Origin: Apoda limacodes
Taxonomy: Eukaryota > Arthropoda > Insecta > Lepidoptera > Limacodidae
Length of the DNA: 64,000 nt
Reading direction: 5' to 3'
Assembly: GCA_946406115.1 (NCBI GenBank)
Contig: OX291554.1
Location: 14,705,092-14,769,091 of the forward strand
A model generated the notes under the pieces. The model made no database searches and had not been told where the DNA came from. It saw only the letters and a list, made by a program, of their open reading frames with translations. Both the position numbers and the translations under genes were made by a program. Positions 57,496 to 64,000 of the stretch are shown piece after piece. Every line of letters begins with the position of its first letter. Position 1 is the first letter of the stretch.

Positions 57496-58663
57496 GGGCT
57501 GACTCACACCAAATACTAAACTATCTAAAAAAAATCTCGTCGACCATGTTCAGAATGTCGCGCAACTTAAATATCGAAATGTGACTAAAAACAGTTTAGT
57601 TTTTGGTGTGCCTTTGCTCTAACTCATCTCATATATGGTCATCTATAATAATATACTGCGAAATTTAATCGATAATGTAGCGGTGATAGGCGGGCACGTT
57701 TAATGCCGCCAGGATAAACACAGATAATCGCTATGACCGTTACATTGATTTAGGGCGTCTCGTTGGTACCGCCTTTAGTAAGAATCGAAGCAAATAAACA
57801 AGATTAATTATTATGGGCATCTCCAAATGGCTGTGGAATTGAAACTTGTTATTATCTGCATGAACTCATCTTCCGGAAGTCGAACAGTATGCTTTAATTA
57901 ATTTTAATGAGGTTTTTTACACTTTTTAGATTATTAAAATATTAGTTTATATTACCGCTTTATTGCTTGACGCCGCACTTATGAGGTTTTAGGAGTTTAA
58001 TTGCCGAAGTAAGACGTAGGTACATCGAAATATAAAAAAAAACAAAAAAACAGTTAAGTGCGAGTCGGACTTGCGCACCGTGGTTTTGTGTAATTAACAA
58101 ACAAAAACAGTGCTACCATGACTGACCAAGCCTGACGTTGCTTAACTTTTAAATTTTTGCGGAAAAGAAATATATATTAGGTACTCAACATGACTTCATT
58201 TCAACGATTGTTTCTATTTATTTTTGTAACAAAAACCTATTACTGAAAAAAGCAATGGATAAATATTGAAAAGCAAATATAATTTAATAATAAGGATTAA
58301 CTACGTTTGCATGTTCCTGGAGATCTTATAACTCTATTTGATCATAAATTATTACAATTAAGCTCCTCTCCAGTCACGTATATGGATGTTTCTATGAACG
58401 GCCCGGTAATTGAACCATTGGCAACCACTTGAACTACACTAGACAAATTATTCTAATTCTCTAATTCACTTCATCTAGCTGCAGGATTTCTTGTAAAATA
58501 TTATAGTTTTTCTTTTTAGAATTTGCAGTAGCAGATTCAGGATTTAGGGGGTGGGGGCTTCTGGATTTTTTGTCTTATTGGATTAACCATATTATATTTG
58601 AATTTATCCATATAAATTACCACCAACTTGAGGAGGGGCTTTAACATTCACTACTGATAATTC
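57496..58663. other. Non-coding DNA with fragments of two repeats
   Basis: 58051-58080 holds AGTGCGAGTCGGACTTGCGC, a 5' fragment of the 30.1 kb repeat. 58121-58148 holds ACTGACCAAGCCTGACGTTG then CTTAACTT, close to the reverse complement of the 5S rRNA control region. No gene. Confidence 0.5.
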
Positions 58664-58945
58664 ATCCTAATATTATAAATAAATGCGAGAGTGCGTTAGT
58701 TTGTTTGTCTGTCCTTCCTTCACGTCACAACAGAGCATCCAGTAGAGCTAAAATTTGCACAGGGATAGTTGAAGAGACGGAGAAGGACATAGGAGGAATA
58801 TTTATAACCGAATTCCATGTGGACGAACAACAGCTGTAACATAGCTTTCTTTAGCCCAACTTCTTTACCTTACCAAAGACTTGCCGTAGGAATCCTACGT
58901 CGATAGCCGAACTTAGCGCAGGCGGAGCCGTGGTAAATAGTTAGT
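58664..58945 (+). mobile_element. TAATATTATAAATGC-type element
   Basis: It starts CCTAATATTATAAATAAATG, then TTTGTTTGTCTGTCCTTCCT, AAAATTTGCACAGGGATAGT and GGAGAAGGACATAGG. It ends ACTTGCCGTAGGAATCCTAC, GCCGAACTTAGCGCAGGCGG, TAAATAGTTAGT. The same family as 23966-24305 but closer to the longer form (with the GATAGTTGAAGAGACGGAGA segment). Confidence 0.7.
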
Positions 58946-61344
58946 AATGTAAAAGGGGTGTTATCAACATCAGTGCATAAATTCAAACATGCCGTTATCG
59001 CGCACAATACAACTGACGTTAATTGACGAAATGCATAAGGTAGTGCGTTGGAGCGCTGATTTATGCGAGCGCAAATCGCTACCTACTCAATTTGCATAGC
59101 ATCTATGTAAAGCGCCTACTCCAGTACTCGTTACCGCCATTGCCATATGGAGCGCTTTCAAAGTCCTATCGTCACGAGAAAAGCGTACTGGGAATGTTGG
59201 GTCTAATCTTTCATCGATGACGCCCCAATTCGTTATTTTAGTACGATGTGTTTAGTATAGTAGCCCTCTTAACGCATATAGGAAAATAGCCCTCAGTAGA
59301 ATTGAATTTTAACTAAGTAAATTAAGTTCAAATAAGTAAAAAAAAACGTCTAGATACAACATTATAATTCCAAGGTCCTAATATTAACAAAAACATACTG
59401 CAACAAAATTTTCTCAATAGAAAAAAATCACATTCACCTCTAGTTTTTTTCCAATTTTGTGATTTATTAATACAACGGTATAGTTTAGCTGCAATTTTAA
59501 TCAAATATATCACTAGGTATCACTTGATACAATACTTAGGGGCTGTTATTATCATTTTTTAAATACAAGTGATAATATTCGAGTTATTAATATTTAACGT
59601 TTTTTGCCCATGGTCATACTACGTTAATATTCCAAGTTGTATGCAAAATGTGTTTGACTTTATGCCCCCTATTAAGTTGGTTTCTAGGATTTACTCGGAC
59701 CTTGATTTACTTTGGCTTTCCATATTTTAGGAGTTAAACTAGAGTTTGTTTCTCATAGCGAGTATTGTGATGGTCCAAAAAAATCAAAGTTCAGATTTTG
59801 ATATGAGTTTTTTGTCGTTAATCGCTGAAGCCATTGTCACATTAAATTTTGTGGAGAGTTTTACGTTACATAAAAACAATGTTTAATTTAGTAATTTTTT
59901 ATATTATTTAATATGTATATAATATGTATAAGCACAATTATATGATGTCAAATTTAAGTTTTAGTGATGGCTCAGGTTTCGTAGAAAAATGAAGCAATGT
60001 AAATACCAGTGAAGGGTTCCGTAGAAAATAAAACAACAAAAAAAATTATCGAAAATCCACGTCATTAGTAGCGCATTACGTTGAATTTAAACTAGATCAA
60101 AAAATGGGGTATGTTTCATCCTTAAGAAGGAAAAAAGTATTGTTATATATTCCGAATTTTGCGCTGCTTAAACCGCAGAAATCATGTAGCTATAAATAAT
60201 ACCGATAAAATGTATAGAAATGGTATTTGGTAAAGTATGTTACTCGACATCTCATAATGAATGATAAGAACTACTGTTATGTGGCGTGCAATATTGCTGT
60301 CGTAAAATTACTGAGAATATCGTCATATATGACAGAGATAGCCATCGTGCCATTGTCTCTGCACTTGCAGATCATTCATAACTGCACTACACGTCTAGAA
60401 TACAAATCAAAATAAGGAATTCCTTAAACGAGCGCATACTGACGCGTGTCAGTTGCGGTGTTGAATAGCGGGGGGCGCTGCAAATGACATTCCGCATTCA
60501 TACCACACCAAATAAGTGCAGGGCTTAAGTAGGTCACACATTGGTTCTCAGTAATAGAAGCGCGGACTAGCTACGGAGGTTCACCGCAAATAACCCGACA
60601 GGCACACAAGATGTTCCTAGCTAATTTGAAGATCGTGCGTTTCGGGTTGCGGTCGCGACGTTTTCTACCGCATTCGAATTCCGCTACTGGAACGTGCGAC
60701 TACGCTTTGATACCCGTGTAAATGCACCTTTAGGCGATTATCGTCATTAATGTACTTATTATCGAACGTATGGAAATCCAGTTATGTTTCCAAGTTCGTT
60801 AGTCATTGTGGAATATGAATCTTTAATGATAACATACAGAAATTGAAAAGAAACTTTCACAGTAGCTACCTATTAATCTTGTGATATTCATTGATTTCAA
60901 TTTATTAAACCCTGTAGATATTATTTGCCTGCATTATTTACTTATGCATAGACATTTCAGGATATAGAATGGTCCATCTTTACCTTGTTACAGCGACGTA
61001 AGAATTCCTGTAAAAACGCGTTGTTTCCTGTATTACGAACTACGGAAATTGCGCGGAATAATTTCCGTTTAGCAAAACCAATGGGTTTGGTAAATTTTGT
61101 TATAGATACAGACCTAGGCTAAAAAACACATTTTCAAAAATACAAAAATGTTACTTTTCAACTTTTTTTTGTTGTCTAGCTATAGATTTAACTATATATG
61201 AAATATTTATTAAAAAACGACTACAAAATCATGTTATAATATTATATTTAAAGATCTTAATTTTTATTAATATTTCTTATAAATACCAGTAGTGATAGAG
61301 GACTACAAGTCTGAGATTTATCTAGAAGGCAAAGATTAGAATAG
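58946..61344. other. AT-rich non-coding DNA
   Basis: No supported gene. GC-richer at 60420-60720 without a coding frame of note. GAAGGGTTCCGTAGAAAATA at 60010 is a minimal fragment of the GTGCGAGTC repeat. Confidence 0.4.
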
Positions 61345-61460
61345 GTACAGGGTGGGCAACACGAATACCTGCCAGTGTTATAGGCGTCCATAGTCTACGG
61401 TGACCTATTCACATTAGGAAACCCGCATGCTTGTTTGCCACCTTAATGATATAAAAAAAA
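61345..61460 (-). mobile_element. Short lepidopteran SINE-like element (same family as 24005-24115)
   Basis: On the minus strand: ATCATTAAGGTGGCAAACAA, GCATGCGGGTTTCCTAATGT, GGTCACCGTAGACTATGGAC, GCCTATAACACTGGCAGG. It lines up with the 24.0 kb copy along its whole length. The ORF at 61414-61689 runs into it and is not supported as a gene. Confidence 0.7.
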
Positions 61461-62479
61461 TGAAAAAAGTCAACTGACCTTTACATAATATTCCAATAGG
61501 ATACATTTCCCATCCTATTACGTATGTGAGAAATACACTAATACAACAAGGCATTTTATGCATAATCAATGTTAATGTAGTCAACTTAACATTAATACTG
61601 GCGCTACTCTTCATTTGTATGCCGAGATGGCGACGTAATTGTGTGTAATAGAAACCTTTGTAACTCCATTTATTCACAAATCGATGCAAAATACGGAATT
61701 ATGAACGATTATAGCCACGATTGTTTTATAATTCATACTTTGAATAGCTACGGGGTATTTTTTTAGTTAGGTACAGACTCAACCGTGATTCGTATCTGAG
61801 AACACGTTTATGTCATTAGTCTTATTTTTTTTTTGTTTTCTTTTTTTTTGTTGGGCAAATATGTAATATTTTCCGTTCCAAGCACGGCCTGGACATTCAT
61901 TTTATTCATACAGTCGCCCATTGAACGAAAGCAACTAGACAGAGCAATCATAAGGCGCGATTCCCGGCGAGCGGTCAATCAAATTACGAGCTTTACCCCT
62001 GATTACCAGGGCCGCCATTTTTTTTTGTGCAAAAAATGTGCTTCTGTAATATGTAACTAGTTATAGTCCTAGGATAGTGAATTTTCTATGATAAGTTTGT
62101 CAACTATTGATGCTGTAAACGCTTACTTTCATCAGATATGCTATTGCTAACTGAACATTTATCGTAGAAACAACATGAAACATTTTCAAATGCTTATAAC
62201 TATTCTATAACTAGTTATATATTTTTAGAGATGCACACTTTAGAAATTAGCTTTTTTGAATAGGAAATCAATACTGACTAGTGGCGGCGCTAGCGGACGT
62301 CAGAAACGACTCTTAAACTTTGGCAATATTTCGTGCAGCTTTCACATAATTTGCTTTTTAAAAGAGTAACGTAGACTTAAGTAGTCGTAAAACACAAAAG
62401 AAACTTCAAATTCTACGTTACATTTTACTCAGTACATCAAAATTGAAAACATACATGAATATTAAAAAAAAAAATTAAC
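61461..62479. other. AT-rich non-coding DNA
   Basis: No gene seen; T-rich runs at 61820-61850. Confidence 0.4.
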
Positions 62480-62673
62480 AAAAACAACAACCGACTTCAA
62501 AAAGATGCACTAAATAGGTAAAATAATTATTTCAAAAATTTAATGTATATTATGTTTAAAGCCGGTGTGCTTTAGTCGGTTGTTGCTGAAATTTTTTTTT
62601 TTCAAATATTCATATACGTTTTCAGTTTTGTTCAACTGAGAAAAATGTACTTTTGAAGTCTGTTGTTGTTTTT
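62480..62673. mobile_element. Foldback repeat with AAAAACAACAACCGACTTC ends
   Basis: The left arm AAAAACAACAACCGACTTCA (62480) is mirrored by TTTTGAAGTCTGTTGTTGTT (62651-62670). An additional inner copy TTTAGTCGGTTGTTGCTG lies at about 62572. ACCGACTTCAAAAA ends are common in lepidopteran repeats. No coding content; the 71-codon minus ORF here is repeat-derived. Confidence 0.6.
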
Positions 62674-64000
62674 GATAAAAAAGTTTTAATTTTTGAAAAA
62701 AGTGACCTATTGGTTTCTTTTTTCGCACACTAAAAAAATACCCAAATCGTTTCAAGCGTGCCTATAAAAATTTGTAGAGTTCACTTAATTTCTCCAGAAT
62801 CACATCATTATATCCTGACTTGATGACCATGGGACCGTGACCGACAAACATACGGGTCAAACCAAGAACCTCCTCTTTTTAAAAGTCAGTCAATAAAGTG
62901 TAAATAACATTAGCACAATTAGCATTTTAAATCGAAAGAAAATAAACTATTGCATTTTGCCCTTCTTCGTCTTCCGTTTTATTCGCACCAGGCAAATGCC
63001 AAAGCGACGGAACTTGTTGATTAGCTATCGGGAACTGGCACGCCTCGTCTGGTTTCACTTACGGTGCCAGTTTTTCGTGGGGAATGCGATCGATCGGTGG
63101 CATTGTTCATCGGGGCGGCAGGTTGCATAATGCGTCAGCCGTGGGAGCTTAAGCGCGCCCGGCCCGTTATGCGACGCACGCCATAGGTACCGTTCCATTA
63201 CTGATTTTATTAGACGATTCGCGTGTATCGCCCGTAATCAATTTAAGCATGTTGGCCCATTGTAAGTCGCTCCACTTGCAACGTATTATGGAGCATAAAA
63301 CGCCACGCTCTCCATTTAAGCTCACACGCTCTTTCATTGAGCCTCACGGGCTAATGTAAAGCTCGACGGATATAATTTTGTTTTGTTGTCGTTATCTAGG
63401 ACGTTGCCGTATATCACAAATTTTATGCTCGGTTTCTTGGTGTCTATTTACTTCCTCGTAAGTTGCTATCGACAGTAATGGAATTGAAATATGACTTACT
63501 GGATTAAGTAGCTTTTCTAGTTTATACAACTGGATTTCTAATTTAATGCATCGCTCTGTTTTGCTGACAGTAACCCTTTTTTACCTTCTACTATCTTTAA
63601 ACGTCACACAAACTTTAAACATCATAACAAACTCTATTCTGTATTAAAACTAAGTAATAAGCATCTTCATCAGCTATCCTTTTCATGTGTAACTTATAAA
63701 TATTTCCTTGTGTAGTAATAATGAAATGAAAATAATACTTTTTTTTTTAAAATGAATTCCGTCTTTAAGCAGTAGGGCGATTGTATGACTCCAATAGTAA
63801 TCGTATTATAGTCCAATAGTGTGTCCATTGCCGTGCGCATAGACAGTATGTGCCATTTAATACAATGGCGCGCGGTAATGGTACTGGTTACAGACTCCAA
63901 CGATCACCATTGGAGTTAGATAATGGTCCTTGCTGATCTGCATTTCTTTTAAAAACATATAAACTTTTAATGGGTTTAATACAGAACTTGACATAGTCAA
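62674..64000. other. Non-coding DNA with a GC-rich island at 62.97-63.37 kb
   Basis: The island contains CGCGCCCGGCCCGTTATGCG and is unlike its AT-rich surroundings. On the minus strand, an ATG at 63128-63126 opens 22 codons (starting MQPAAPMNNATDRSHSPRKT) up to the donor GGCACC|GTAAGTGAAA at 63063. This could be a first exon with its CpG-rich promoter to the right, but could equally be a conserved regulatory element. Unproven. Confidence 0.25.

Noticed and set aside
61414..61689. 91-codon minus-strand ORF
   Set aside because: Its 3' part runs through the SINE-like element at 61345-61460 and the rest has no family feature.
12674..64000. An undescribed multi-gene system or integrated virus
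   Set aside because: No run of conserved ORFs, no polymerase, capsid or transposase frame is present; everything recognisable is a short repeat, a retroelement remnant or a single exon candidate.

Overview
The window looks like nuclear DNA from an insect, almost certainly a moth or butterfly (Lepidoptera). It is AT-rich, with no bacterial-style gene packing. Its one clear gene is split by GT-AG introns and encodes an insect cuticle-type PAN/ZP membrane protein. The rest is scattered with repeat families I recognise as typical of lepidopteran genomes. These include the GTGCGAGTCGGACTCGC...TTTGGGTACGGAACCC repeat, the TAATATTATAAATGC...GCAAAAGCTAGT repeat, a short element around AAGGTGGCAAACAAGC, and tRNA-derived SINE-like pieces. 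Family identifications come from memory of motifs; no database was searched.

Positions 2046-12638 (minus strand) hold the gene. Nine coding exons join in frame into a 738-residue protein: signal peptide, Pro/Ser/Ala-rich linker, three cysteine-rich PAN/apple modules, a ZP domain, a run of five arginines (furin-type site), one transmembrane helix and a short tail. This is the architecture of the Drosophila group that includes nyobe, neyo, morpheyus and trynity, apical extracellular-matrix proteins that shape the cuticle. A splice acceptor 35 bases upstream of the ATG shows that the 5' UTR continues in at least one more exon, upstream (to the right). A 46-base exon-like segment at 49643-49688 on the same strand is the best candidate in the window, but the link is not proven.

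From 12.7 to 64 kb I see no convincing protein-coding gene. This is either a giant 5' intron of the PAN/ZP gene or an intergenic region. It holds: a pair of 369-base inverted arms about 98% identical (27174-28912); a 105-base TA-flanked MITE (29527-29631); tandem duplications (30049-30276, 32658-32889, 34078-34857, 53454-54113); a 31-base minisatellite (31765-31857); the GIY-YIG end of a Penelope-like retroelement (38151-38534); a TTAA-bounded foldback element (57108-57495); several SINE-like elements, one nested in another (23966-24305); and two short pieces resembling opposite halves of the 5S rRNA control region (23931-23957 and 58121-58148). A few GC-richer islands (23.1, 29.1, 33.4, 51.3, 56.1 and 63.1 kb) could be regulatory DNA or first exons.

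I found no prokaryotic system, CRISPR array or intact viral gene. The most useful leads are the PAN/ZP gene model, the distal exon candidates and the long inverted repeat.
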